Assembly: GCA_905200905.1 (NCBI GenBank)
Contig: CAJKMA010000064.1
Location: 1 to 15,135 of the forward strand
Source: an uncultured Bacillota bacterium
GTDB taxonomy: Bacteria > Bacillota > Clostridia > Lachnospirales > Lachnospiraceae
Length of the DNA: 15,135 nucleotides
Direction of reading: 5' to 3'
A model generated the notes under the pieces. It was not told the origin of the DNA. It did no database searches and saw only the letters and a program-made list of their open reading frames with translations. Of the stretch, positions 7,238 to 14,554 are shown in pieces. The position numbers were made by a program, and so were the translations under genes. The first letter of the stretch is position 1. Every line of letters starts with the position of its first letter.

Positions 7238-7845
7238 CAAAAATCAAGCTTTGCGGAATTTCCAGACCTGAGGACATTATGGCTGTAAACCAGTGGAAAC
7301 CAGATTATATTGGCTTTGTATTTTATAAAAAAAGTGTGCGGTGTGTTTCTCCCGAAAACGCCAGAAGATTAAAGGAACAACTGCTGCCGGGGATTCTGAG
7401 CGTAGGTGTCTTTGTGAACGAAGCTCCTGAAGTCATTGCAGAGCTTCTTGAAGAAGGCGTCATTGATGCTGCACAGCTCCATGGACAGGAGAGTTCCCAA
7501 TATCTTCATACCCTCCGGGGACTTACCAGTAAACCTTTGATACAGGCTATTCAGATTCGTTCCGAAAAGGACTTGTATAAAACAGCAGACAGCACAGCAG
7601 ACTTCCTGCTTCTGGATTCCGGGGCAGGCACAGGCCAAACCTTTGACTGGAACCTATTAAAGAACATCCGCCAGGATTTTTTCCTGGCAGGAGGGCTGGA
7701 TGCCCAAAATGTGGCAGACGCTATCTGCCAGGTTCACCCTTATGGGGTGGACGTAAGCTCAGGCATTGAAACCAATGGAAAAAAAGACAAAGAAAAAATA
7801 GCTGCTTTTATGGCAGCAGCAAGAAAGAGAGGAGAAAAGCTATGA
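7234..7845 (+). CDS. trpF: Phosphoribosylanthranilate isomerase (TrpF)
   Basis: The product performs the Amadori rearrangement of phosphoribosylanthranilate. It has 203 residues, normal for a separate TrpF. The catalytic pair is C7 in KLCGIS and D128 in LLLDSGAGTG. The phosphate-binding strand ends FLAGGLDAQNV and GVDVSSGIETNGKKD are typical. The usual SPRYVS segment reads SVRCVS here (34-39), a mild variation. ATGA overlaps join it to trpC and trpB. Confidence 0.96.
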   Translation: MTKIKLCGISRPEDIMAVNQWKPDYIGFVFYKKSVRCVSPENARRLKEQLLPGILSVGVFVNEAPEVIAELLEEGVIDAAQLHGQESSQYLHTLRGLTSKPLIQAIQIRSEKDLYKTADSTADFLLLDSGAGTGQTFDWNLLKNIRQDFFLAGGLDAQNVADAICQVHPYGVDVSSGIETNGKKDKEKIAAFMAAARKRGEKL

Positions 7846-9032
7846 CAAATCCCAAAGGACGCTTCGGCATTCATGGAGGACAGTATATTCCCGAAACCTT
7901 GATGAATGCTGTGATTGAGCTGGAAGAAGCCTATGACTTTTATAAACAGGATCCTGCCTTTAACCGGGAGTTAAGCCAGTTATTTCAAGATTATGCAGGA
8001 AGACCTTCCCGGCTTTATTATGCGGAAAAGATGACCCGTGATCTGGGAGGTGCTAAGATTTACCTGAAGCGGGAAGATTTGAATCACACAGGAGCACATA
8101 AGATCAATAACGTACTGGGGCAGGCACTGCTGGCTAAGAAAATGGGAAAGACGAGGCTGATTGCTGAGACTGGTGCCGGCCAGCACGGAGTTGCAACTGC
8201 CACTGCTGCTGCCCTGTTCGGTATGGAATGTAAAGTATTTATGGGAGAGGAAGATACCATAAGACAGGCTTTAAATGTTTACCGCATGAAGCTGTTAGGT
8301 GCTGAAGTCGTTCCGGTAAAAAGTGGTACTGCCACCTTAAAGGATGCTGTTTCAGAGGCCATGCGGGAATGGACTTCCCGGATTTCTGATACCCATTATT
8401 GTCTTGGCTCTGTCATGGGACCGCATCCTTTTCCTACCATTGTGCGTGATTTTCAGGCTGTAATTTCCAAAGAAATCAAGGAGCAGATTTTAGAAAAAGA
8501 GGGAAAACTTCCGGATGCTGTGCTTGCCTGTGTAGGAGGCGGTTCCAATGCCATAGGAAGCTTCTATCATTTTATAGAAGACAGGGAAGTTTCTCTGATT
8601 GGCTGTGAAGCCGCAGGACGGGGCGTTCATACCAGGGAAACAGCAGCTACCATCGCAACTGGAAAACTTGGTATTTTCCATGGCATGAAGTCCTATTTCT
8701 GCCAGGACGAGTACGGACAGATTGCTCCTGTATATTCTATTTCTGCAGGGCTTGATTACCCTGGCATCGGGCCTGAGCATGCTCATCTTTATGATATTGG
8801 CCGTGCTCAGTATGTGCCGGTTACAGACGAAGAAGCTGTATGTGCCTTTGAGTATCTGGCTAAGACAGAAGGTATTATTCCGGCTATTGAATCTGCACAC
8901 GCTGTGGCACATGCTATCAAGCTTGCACCCACTATGACAAAGGATCAGATACTTGTAATCACCATCTCCGGACGGGGAGATAAAGACTGTGCTGCCATTG
9001 CACGCTATAGAGGGGAGGATCTTCATGAGTAA
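7842..9032 (+). CDS. trpB: Tryptophan synthase beta chain (TrpB)
   Basis: This PLP enzyme of 396 residues condenses indole with serine to give tryptophan and works in an alpha2-beta2 complex with TrpA. The PLP lysine is K87 in HTGAHKINN. ETGAGQHG (indole and serine site) and GGGSNAIG (PLP phosphate site) are intact. Its length and N terminus (GRFGIHGGQYIPETLM) match the classic TrpB1 form that partners with TrpA, not the stand-alone TrpB2. It overlaps trpF by 4 nt and trpA by 8 nt. Confidence 0.97.
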   Translation: MTNPKGRFGIHGGQYIPETLMNAVIELEEAYDFYKQDPAFNRELSQLFQDYAGRPSRLYYAEKMTRDLGGAKIYLKREDLNHTGAHKINNVLGQALLAKKMGKTRLIAETGAGQHGVATATAAALFGMECKVFMGEEDTIRQALNVYRMKLLGAEVVPVKSGTATLKDAVSEAMREWTSRISDTHYCLGSVMGPHPFPTIVRDFQAVISKEIKEQILEKEGKLPDAVLACVGGGSNAIGSFYHFIEDREVSLIGCEAAGRGVHTRETAATIATGKLGIFHGMKSYFCQDEYGQIAPVYSISAGLDYPGIGPEHAHLYDIGRAQYVPVTDEEAVCAFEYLAKTEGIIPAIESAHAVAHAIKLAPTMTKDQILVITISGRGDKDCAAIARYRGEDLHE

Positions 9033-9801
9033 TATCAAACACGCCTTTCAAAAGGGAAACGCTTTTATTGCGTTTATCACCTGCGGCGATCCGGATCTGG
9101 AAACCACTGCTGCCGCTGTCCTTGCTGCCCAGGAAAACGGAGCAGATCTCATTGAGCTTGGTATTCCATTTTCCGACCCCACTGCCGAAGGACCTGTGAT
9201 CCAAAGTGCCAATCTCAGAGCCTTGCAAGGTGGTATCACTACAGATAAAATCTTTGCCTTTGTAAAAGAACTCAGAAAAAAAGTACACATTCCTTTAGTT
9301 TTTATGACTTATGCCAATGTAGTTTTTTCTTATGGCACACAGCGTTTCTTGCAGGAATGTGCTGCGGTTGGGATGGATGGCCTGATTCTTCCGGATCTTC
9401 CCTTTGAAGAAAAAGAAGAATTTCTTCCTGCCTGCCGGGAATATGGCATTGATCTGATTTCACTGATTGCCCCCACTTCCAAAGAGCGTATCGCCATGAT
9501 TGCCAAAGAAGCCCAGGGCTTTCTCTACATTGTTTCCAGCCTTGGTGTTACGGGAACCAGAAAAGAAATCAAAACAGATTTAACCCCCATTCTGAAAGAA
9601 GTGCGAAAAAATACACAGATTCCCTGTGCAGTAGGATTTGGAATCTCTACACCAGAGCAGGCCAGGCAGATGTCTGCCTTCTCAGACGGTGTCATTGTAG
9701 GTTCTGCCATCATCAAGCTTCTTGCCCAATATGGGAAAAAAGCTCCTTCCCATATCGGAGCTTATGTGAAATCTATGAAGGATGCAATAAATTGTAATTG
9801 A
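9025..9801 (+). CDS. trpA: Tryptophan synthase alpha chain (TrpA)
   Basis: The product cleaves indole-3-glycerol phosphate to indole and glyceraldehyde 3-phosphate and channels indole to TrpB. I chose the ATG at 9025 (258 residues, MSNIKHAF) because AGGGGAGG lies 6 nt upstream. An in-frame ATG at 8989 would add 12 non-homologous residues inside trpB. The catalytic glutamate is E44 in LIELGIPFSDP. The second acid, Asp60 in Salmonella, is Glu here (E55 in PTAEGP). Further family motifs are FMTYANVVFSYG, GLILPDLPFEE, SSLGVTGTR and GVIVGSAII. It is the last gene of the operon, and the -35 box of the next promoter overlaps its stop codon. Confidence 0.96.
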   Translation: MSNIKHAFQKGNAFIAFITCGDPDLETTAAAVLAAQENGADLIELGIPFSDPTAEGPVIQSANLRALQGGITTDKIFAFVKELRKKVHIPLVFMTYANVVFSYGTQRFLQECAAVGMDGLILPDLPFEEKEEFLPACREYGIDLISLIAPTSKERIAMIAKEAQGFLYIVSSLGVTGTRKEIKTDLTPILKEVRKNTQIPCAVGFGISTPEQARQMSAFSDGVIVGSAIIKLLAQYGKKAPSHIGAYVKSMKDAINCN

Positions 9802-9826
9802 CAAACATTTTAAATCGTTGTATAAA
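9798..9826 (+). promoter_or_regulatory. Predicted sigma-A promoter of the glutamate synthase operon
   Basis: TTGACA (9798-9803), a 17-nt spacer and TATAAA (9821-9826) form a near-perfect promoter. The -35 box includes the trpA TGA stop. The predicted start lies at about 9832-9834, immediately before the hexaloop hairpin and attenuator-like terminator. Confidence 0.8.
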
Positions 9827-9833
9827 TATGCAT

Positions 9834-9851
9834 ATGAGCAAAGGCGTTCAT
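9834..9851 (+). promoter_or_regulatory. ANTAR-type hexaloop hairpin in the glutamate synthase leader
   Basis: ATGAGC (9834-9839) and GTTCAT (9846-9851) form a 6-bp stem (one G-U) around the hexaloop AAAGGC, which has A1 and G4. The core GC-AAAGGC-GT differs from the two glnN-leader copies (GC-AAGGGC-GT) at one base. It starts at or next to the predicted 5' end of the transcript, as in the glnN leader. It shares the 5' arm of the terminator at 9839-9900, so the two structures are mutually exclusive. Confidence 0.55.
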
Positions 9852-9900
9852 TTCGAAAGCAGATAGTTTCTGCTTTTAAAATGGACGCCTTTGTTTTTAT
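9839..9900 (+). terminator. Long intrinsic terminator/attenuator between trpA and the glutamate synthase operon
   Basis: CAAAGGCGTTCATTT (9839-9853) pairs over 15 bp, with one G-U, with AAATGGACGCCTTTG (9879-9893). Inside it AAAGCAG (9856-9862) pairs with CTGCTTT (9870-9876) over 7 bp. TTTTTAT follows (9894-9900). It lies downstream of the promoter at 9798 and 30 nt before the first gene. It would therefore attenuate that operon and also stop read-through from trpA. Confidence 0.85.
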
Positions 9901-9929
9901 ATTGAAAAAAGAAAGGAAGGTAAAGGAAA

Positions 9930-11027
9930 ATGAAACTAGAAGGTCAAGTACGCATTCCTTCCGGATGTGCTATTGCAGCCATGATTTCCAGAGAGGGAAA
10001 CCGAATATCCGGAGAAGCCATTACCAATGCCATGAAACCCATGCATGACCGTTCCAATGGTTTGGGAGGCGGTTTTGCCGCTTACGGGATTTATCCGGAA
10101 TATAGGGATTTTTATGCATTTCATATGTTTTTTGACAGCAGGTCTACCAGAAAAGAATGTGAGGCCTTTTTAAAAGAACGGTTTGAAATCGTGCAGTCGG
10201 AAATTATTCCCACCCGGAAAATACCGGAAATCACAGATGAGCCTATTATCTGGAGATATTTTGTGGCTCCCTTAAAGTCCCTTCTCACATCCATGCAGCT
10301 GGATGAAAAGGAATATGTGGTACGTACCGTAATGAAAATCAATACCCAGATGCCTGGAGCCTATGTCTTTTCCAGCGGAAAAAATATGGGTACCTTTAAG
10401 GCGGTGGGTTATCCGGAAGATATTGGTGTTTTTTATAAATTAGATGAATACCATGGATATTCCTGGACTGCCCATGGACGTTATCCTACCAACACCCCTG
10501 GCTGGTGGGGCGGCGCACACCCCTTTACTCTTCTGGACTATTCTGTTGTACATAACGGAGAAATCTCTTCCTATGATGCCAACCGTCGGTTCATGGAAAT
10601 GTTCGGGTATCAATGCACCCTTCAGACGGATACAGAAGTCATTACGTATATTCTTGACTATCTGCTGCGCAGACAGGGTCTGACCCTTGGAGAAGCCGCC
10701 AGTGTCATTGCTGCCCCGTTCTGGAGTACCATTGCATCAAAAACAGATTTGGAAGACCAGAAAAAACACACGTATTTAAGAACCATGTTTCCAAGCCTCC
10801 TGATTACCGGACCTTTTTCCATTGTGTTTGGATTTAACGGAGGTCTCATGGCACTCAATGACCGCCTGAAACTCCGTTCCATGGTGGTAGGTGAAAAAAA
10901 GGATATGATTTATATTGCCAGTGAAGAAACTGCCATCCGTGCCATGGAACCAGAGGCTGAAAATATCTGGGCACCTGCTGGCGGTGAGCCTGTTATTGTA
11001 ACCGTAAAGGAAGGAGTTTTCGTATGA
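9930..11027 (+). CDS. Glutamate synthase, class II glutamine amidotransferase subunit (split GltB N-terminal domain)
   Basis: The 365-residue protein resembles the N-terminal glutaminase domain of GltB and the GlxB/MgsA-type stand-alone subunits. It should release ammonia from glutamine for the FMN subunit encoded next. The likely catalytic residue is C13 in SGCAIAAMIS. In class II enzymes the cysteine must be N-terminal, so residues 1-12 look like a cleaved propeptide, as in GltB and some PurF proteins. HGRYPTNTPGWWGGAHPF (182-199), HNGEI (208-212) and TDTE (233-236) match the glutamine-binding region. The ribosome binding site is a purine-rich AAGGAAGGTAAAGGA stretch. It overlaps the next gene by 4 nt (ATGA), which indicates 1:1 coupling. 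Regulation is probably through the hairpin leader just upstream. A glutaminase for another amination is possible, but the neighbours favour glutamate synthase. Confidence 0.85.
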   Translation: MKLEGQVRIPSGCAIAAMISREGNRISGEAITNAMKPMHDRSNGLGGGFAAYGIYPEYRDFYAFHMFFDSRSTRKECEAFLKERFEIVQSEIIPTRKIPEITDEPIIWRYFVAPLKSLLTSMQLDEKEYVVRTVMKINTQMPGAYVFSSGKNMGTFKAVGYPEDIGVFYKLDEYHGYSWTAHGRYPTNTPGWWGGAHPFTLLDYSVVHNGEISSYDANRRFMEMFGYQCTLQTDTEVITYILDYLLRRQGLTLGEAASVIAAPFWSTIASKTDLEDQKKHTYLRTMFPSLLITGPFSIVFGFNGGLMALNDRLKLRSMVVGEKKDMIYIASEETAIRAMEPEAENIWAPAGGEPVIVTVKEGVFV

Positions 11028-12529
11028 GCATTGAATTTATCTACCCTGAATTTGAAGTAATCCGGAATGAAAACCGCTGTATTTCCTGCAGGGTCTGCGT
11101 GCAGCAATGTGCCAATGGCGTACATTCCTATAATAGCGAAACAAAACGGATGGAATGTGACGAAAGTAAATGTGTCAACTGTCATCGGTGTGTTTCCTTC
11201 TGCCCCACCAAAGCCTTAAAAATCACCAAAAGCGACTGTTCTTTCCGTGAAAATGCCAACTGGTCAGAAAGCACTATGAAGGAAATCTACAAACAGGCCA
11301 GCAGCGGCGGTGTTCTCCTCTCCTCCATGGGGAATCCCAACCCTCTCCCTGTTTACTGGGACCGCATTTTGATTAATGCTTCCCAGGTGACCAACCCTCC
11401 TATTGACCCCTTACGGGAACCTATGGAAACCAGAGTTTATCTTGGGAAAAAACCAGAGCAGGTACACCGGCTTGCTGACGGGACTTTAGACTGTGCACTG
11501 CCTCCCCAGCTGGAACTGTCTATGCCTGTCATGTTCTCTGCCATGAGTTATGGCTCCATCAGCTATAATGCACACAAATCTCTGGCTCTTGCCGCAACAG
11601 AGCTTGGAATCCTTTATAATACCGGAGAAGGGGGACTCCACGAGGATTTTTACTGTTATGGAGAAAACACCATTGTCCAGGTAGCATCCGGACGCTTTGG
11701 TGTCCATGAGGAATATTTAAAGGCAGGTGCCGGCATTGAAATCAAAATGGGACAGGGAGCGAAACCGGGTATTGGCGGACATCTTCCCGGAGCTAAAATT
11801 GTGGGAGACGTATCACGCACCCGAATGATTCCAGAAGGCTCTGATGCCATCTCTCCTGCTCCTCATCACGATATTTATTCTATTGAAGATTTACGCCAGC
11901 TGGTTTATTCACTGAAAGAAGCCACGGAATATAAAAAGCCGATTATTGTAAAAGTAGCTGCTGTCCACAATATTGCAGCCATTGCCAGCGGAATTGCCAG
12001 AAGCGGTGCAGATATCATTGCCATTGACGGTTTCCGAGGCGGTACCGGAGCAGCACCTACCAGAATCCGTGACAATGTTGGAATTCCTGTGGAACTGGCT
12101 CTGGCCGCTGTGGACCAGAGACTTAGGGATGAAGGTATCCGAAATCAGGTTTCCCTTGTGGTAGGAGGCAGTATCCGTAGTGCTTCTGATTTGGTAAAAG
12201 CCATTGCCCTGGGAGCTGATGCCTGTTATGTGGCAACAGCAGCTCTTTTGGCTCTGGGCTGTCATCTCTGCCGCACCTGCCAAAGCGGCAAATGTAACTG
12301 GGGAATCGCTACGCAGCGTCCGGAGCTTGTGAAAAGACTGGATCCGGAAGCAGGAAGCCAGCGTCTCATAAATTTAATGACTGCCTGGAAGCATGAAATC
12401 AAAGAACTTATGGGAGGCATGGGGATTAATTCCATTGAAGCTCTCCGGGGCAACCGTCTGATGCTCCGTGGCATTGGTTTAAACGAAAAAGAACTGGAAA
12501 TCCTGGGAATTTCTCATGCCGGAGAATAA
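11024..12529 (+). CDS. Glutamate synthase FMN subunit with N-terminal 2x[4Fe-4S] ferredoxin domain
   Basis: The 501-residue protein has two parts. Residues about 12-68 form a bacterial-type ferredoxin with two CxxCxxCxxxC sets (C19, C22, C25, C29 and C50, C53, C56, C60). Residues about 120-480 form the FMN-binding glutamate synthase barrel: NTGEGGLHEDF (199-209), QVASGRFGVHEEYL (219-232), MGQGAKPGIGGHLPG (242-256), DGFRGGTGAAPT (335-346) and VVGGSIRSASDL (379-390). The [3Fe-4S] ligands are C413, C419 and C424 with the standard C-x5-C-x4-C spacing, followed by GIATQ. It should reductively transfer ammonia to 2-oxoglutarate. The GltB central domain is absent. No GltD-like NAD(P)H subunit is encoded nearby, so electrons probably enter through the ferredoxin domain; the donor is unknown. 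Confidence 0.88.
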   Translation: MSIEFIYPEFEVIRNENRCISCRVCVQQCANGVHSYNSETKRMECDESKCVNCHRCVSFCPTKALKITKSDCSFRENANWSESTMKEIYKQASSGGVLLSSMGNPNPLPVYWDRILINASQVTNPPIDPLREPMETRVYLGKKPEQVHRLADGTLDCALPPQLELSMPVMFSAMSYGSISYNAHKSLALAATELGILYNTGEGGLHEDFYCYGENTIVQVASGRFGVHEEYLKAGAGIEIKMGQGAKPGIGGHLPGAKIVGDVSRTRMIPEGSDAISPAPHHDIYSIEDLRQLVYSLKEATEYKKPIIVKVAAVHNIAAIASGIARSGADIIAIDGFRGGTGAAPTRIRDNVGIPVELALAAVDQRLRDEGIRNQVSLVVGGSIRSASDLVKAIALGADACYVATAALLALGCHLCRTCQSGKCNWGIATQRPELVKRLDPEAGSQRLINLMTAWKHEIKELMGGMGINSIEALRGNRLMLRGIGLNEKELEILGISHAGE

Positions 12530-12566
12530 AATATTATATCATTTTAGTAAGGAGATGTGTTATACT

Positions 12567-13289
12567 ATGAAAGTGATTGATGCTGCTGCTTTAGATTATA
12601 AAACATTAAATGAAGCCCTGCGGCAGCCGGAACACAGCTATGTGATCCAGAACTGCTGTGGCCAGCGCTTCATTGGAGCTGGCATGTCTGACCGGGATAT
12701 TACCATCCAGGGGATTTCCGGCAATGCCCTTGGTGCTTACTTAAACAATGCTAATATTACCGTAAATGCCAATGCACAGGATGCAGTAGGTGATACCATG
12801 AATGCGGGAAAAATCCTGATTCATGGCAGTATCGGAGATGCAGCCGGATATGCTATGAGAGGCGGTAAAATCTATGTCCGTGACCATGCAGGCTACCGGG
12901 CAGGGATTCATATGAAAGCTTACAAAGACAAAATTCCTGTTATGATCATTGGCGGATGTGCCGGAAGCTTTCTGGGCGAATACCAGGCCGGAGGGATTCT
13001 TGTAGTGCTTGGACTGAATGCATCTGGCCGCCCTATTGTTGGAAATTTTCCCTGCACAGGTATGCACGGCGGAAAATTATTTCTCCGGGGAGATTTCAGA
13101 AACCTGAAATTTCCTGCACAAGTTACCGCAGCCATTGCCACCTGTGAAGACTTGCAGGAAATCATGGAGGATTTAAAGGAGTATTGTGAGGACTTCCACT
13201 ATGACCTGGAAACCATACTCTCCTCTCCTTTTACCCTGGTCACACCAGACAGCAAAAATCCATATAAACAGATGTATGTAGCAAATTAA
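12567..13289 (+). CDS. Glutamate synthase GXGXG-domain subunit (split GltB C-terminal domain)
   Basis: The 240-residue protein is a right-handed beta-helix of the GXGXG family, equivalent to the C-terminal domain of GltB, where it has a structural role linking the catalytic domains. Repeated glycine patterns are visible from residue about 48 to 175, for example GISGNALGAYL, AVGDTMNAGKILIHGSIGDAAGYAMRGG (read as two repeats) and GMHGGKLFLRGDF. I chose the ATG at 12567, after AAGGAGATG at 12549-12557. Earlier in-frame ATGs at 12516 (inside the previous gene) and 12555 (overlapping the ribosome binding site) are less likely. The order glutaminase, FMN synthase, GXGXG repeats the domain order of a one-piece GltB. 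The related formylmethanofuran dehydrogenase subunit C shares the fold, but its partners are absent. Confidence 0.87.
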   Translation: MKVIDAAALDYKTLNEALRQPEHSYVIQNCCGQRFIGAGMSDRDITIQGISGNALGAYLNNANITVNANAQDAVGDTMNAGKILIHGSIGDAAGYAMRGGKIYVRDHAGYRAGIHMKAYKDKIPVMIIGGCAGSFLGEYQAGGILVVLGLNASGRPIVGNFPCTGMHGGKLFLRGDFRNLKFPAQVTAAIATCEDLQEIMEDLKEYCEDFHYDLETILSSPFTLVTPDSKNPYKQMYVAN

Positions 13290-13307
13290 CAAGAAAGAGG
13301 TTACGCT

Positions 13308-14519
13308 ATGAAATATTCCCAGCAAGAAATTATTCAGTATGTCCAAGAAGAGGATGTGAAGTTTATCCGTCTGGCCTTCTGTGACATATTTGGAAAACAG
13401 AAAAATATATCCATTATGCCCGATGAGCTTCCAAAAGCCTTCACTTATGGCATTGCCATTGATGCATCTGCGATTGACGGATTTGGTGATGAAACCCACT
13501 CGGATCTGTTTCTCCACCCAGAACCGGACACCCTCATGCCGTTGCCCTGGAGACCAGAAGAAGGCAGTGTGGTGCGGATGTTCTGTAACATTACCTACCC
13601 AAATGGTACTCCTTTTGAATATGATTCCCGTATGATTCTGAAGCAGGCCATTGAAGAAGCTTCCAAAGAAGGTCTTCAGTTCTTCTTTGGCACAGAACAG
13701 GAGTTTTATCTCTTCCAGCTGGATGACCATGGTGAACCTACCAAGATTCCATATGATCATGCCGGGTATATGGACATTGCACCGGAAGACAAGGGAGAAA
13801 ACATCCGAAGAGAAATCTGTCTGACCCTGGAGCAAATGGGAATCCGGCCGGAAAGCTCTCACCATGAACAGGGACCTGGGCAGAATGAGATTGATTTCCG
13901 CTACTCAGATCCTCTGACAGCGGCTGACAATGCAATGACCTTTCAGACCGTGGTAAAAGCAATTGCTTTACGAAACGGCCTTTATGCTGATTTTAGTCCT
14001 AAACCGCTGCACCATCAGCCCGGAAATGGATTTCACATCAATATATCTGTGAAATCTGCTTATGACCAGGATTGTATGAACTCTATGATTGCCGGGATTC
14101 TGGATAAAGCTTCGGAAATGACTCTTTTTCTGAATCCTCTTGAGAATTCCTATGAACGTTTTGGCCAGGATAAGGCACCACGCTATATCTCCTGGTCCAG
14201 CGAAAACCGCTCCCAGCTTGTCCGTGTTCCTGCTGCACTGGGAGAATACCGCCGAGCAGAGCTGCGTTCTCCTGACCCTGCTGCAAATTCTTATCTTGCA
14301 TTTGCCTTGTTAATCTATGCCAGCATGTATGGAATCAAAGATAATCTGGAGCTTCCAGCGCCTGCGGATCTGAACCTTTTTAAGGCACCTATTGAAGTTC
14401 TTGCAAATTTCCGCCAGCTTCCCGGAAATCTTCCTGCTGCCTGCCAGGAAGCAAAAAACAGCAGTTTTATCAAAAAATGTATTCCTAAAGCCATTACAGA
14501 ACTTTACTGCAACCGGTAA
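13308..14519 (+). CDS. Short type I-like glutamine synthetase family protein
   Basis: The 403-residue protein belongs to the GSI family and should ligate ammonia, or possibly an amine, to glutamate with ATP. Core motifs align with GlnA: IDASAIDGF (51-59), FFFGTEQEF (125-133; metal ligands E130 and E132), NEIDFRYSDP (193-202), FSPKPLHHQPGNGFHINIS (229-247; H243), ENRSQLVRVP (299-308) and RRAELRSPDPAAN (315-327; E318, R320). It is about 40 residues shorter than usual, and the C-terminal strap that locks GSI rings together is missing. The adenylylation tyrosine segment NLY reads NLF (F358). The arginine segment used for feedback control in Bacillus GSI is not recognisable. It is co-oriented with the split glutamate synthase, 18 nt downstream. 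Glutamine synthetase is most likely; a gamma-glutamyl-amide synthetase cannot be excluded, because related clusters with GlxBCD/MgsABC subunits make such products. Confidence 0.82.
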   Translation: MKYSQQEIIQYVQEEDVKFIRLAFCDIFGKQKNISIMPDELPKAFTYGIAIDASAIDGFGDETHSDLFLHPEPDTLMPLPWRPEEGSVVRMFCNITYPNGTPFEYDSRMILKQAIEEASKEGLQFFFGTEQEFYLFQLDDHGEPTKIPYDHAGYMDIAPEDKGENIRREICLTLEQMGIRPESSHHEQGPGQNEIDFRYSDPLTAADNAMTFQTVVKAIALRNGLYADFSPKPLHHQPGNGFHINISVKSAYDQDCMNSMIAGILDKASEMTLFLNPLENSYERFGQDKAPRYISWSSENRSQLVRVPAALGEYRRAELRSPDPAANSYLAFALLIYASMYGIKDNLELPAPADLNLFKAPIEVLANFRQLPGNLPAACQEAKNSSFIKKCIPKAITELYCNR

Positions 14520-14554
14520 GAGGTAAGAAAAATCAAAAAAGGAGGGGGAACAAA

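Noticed and set aside
8989..9024. Upstream ATG for TrpA at 8989
   Set aside because: The extra 12 residues are read out of frame from conserved trpB sequence and do not resemble TrpA. The ATG at 9025 has a strong ribosome binding site.
9856..9876. Inner stem AAAGCAG/CTGCTTT as a full second ANTAR hexaloop hairpin in the glt leader
   Set aside because: The loop is 7 nt (or 5 if one more pair forms), not 6. It was noted as a possible variant but not annotated separately.
12516..12566. Longer GXGXG subunit starting at 12516 inside the previous gene
   Set aside because: The ribosome binding site AAGGAG is at 12549-12554, inside the proposed extension, and points to the ATG at 12567.
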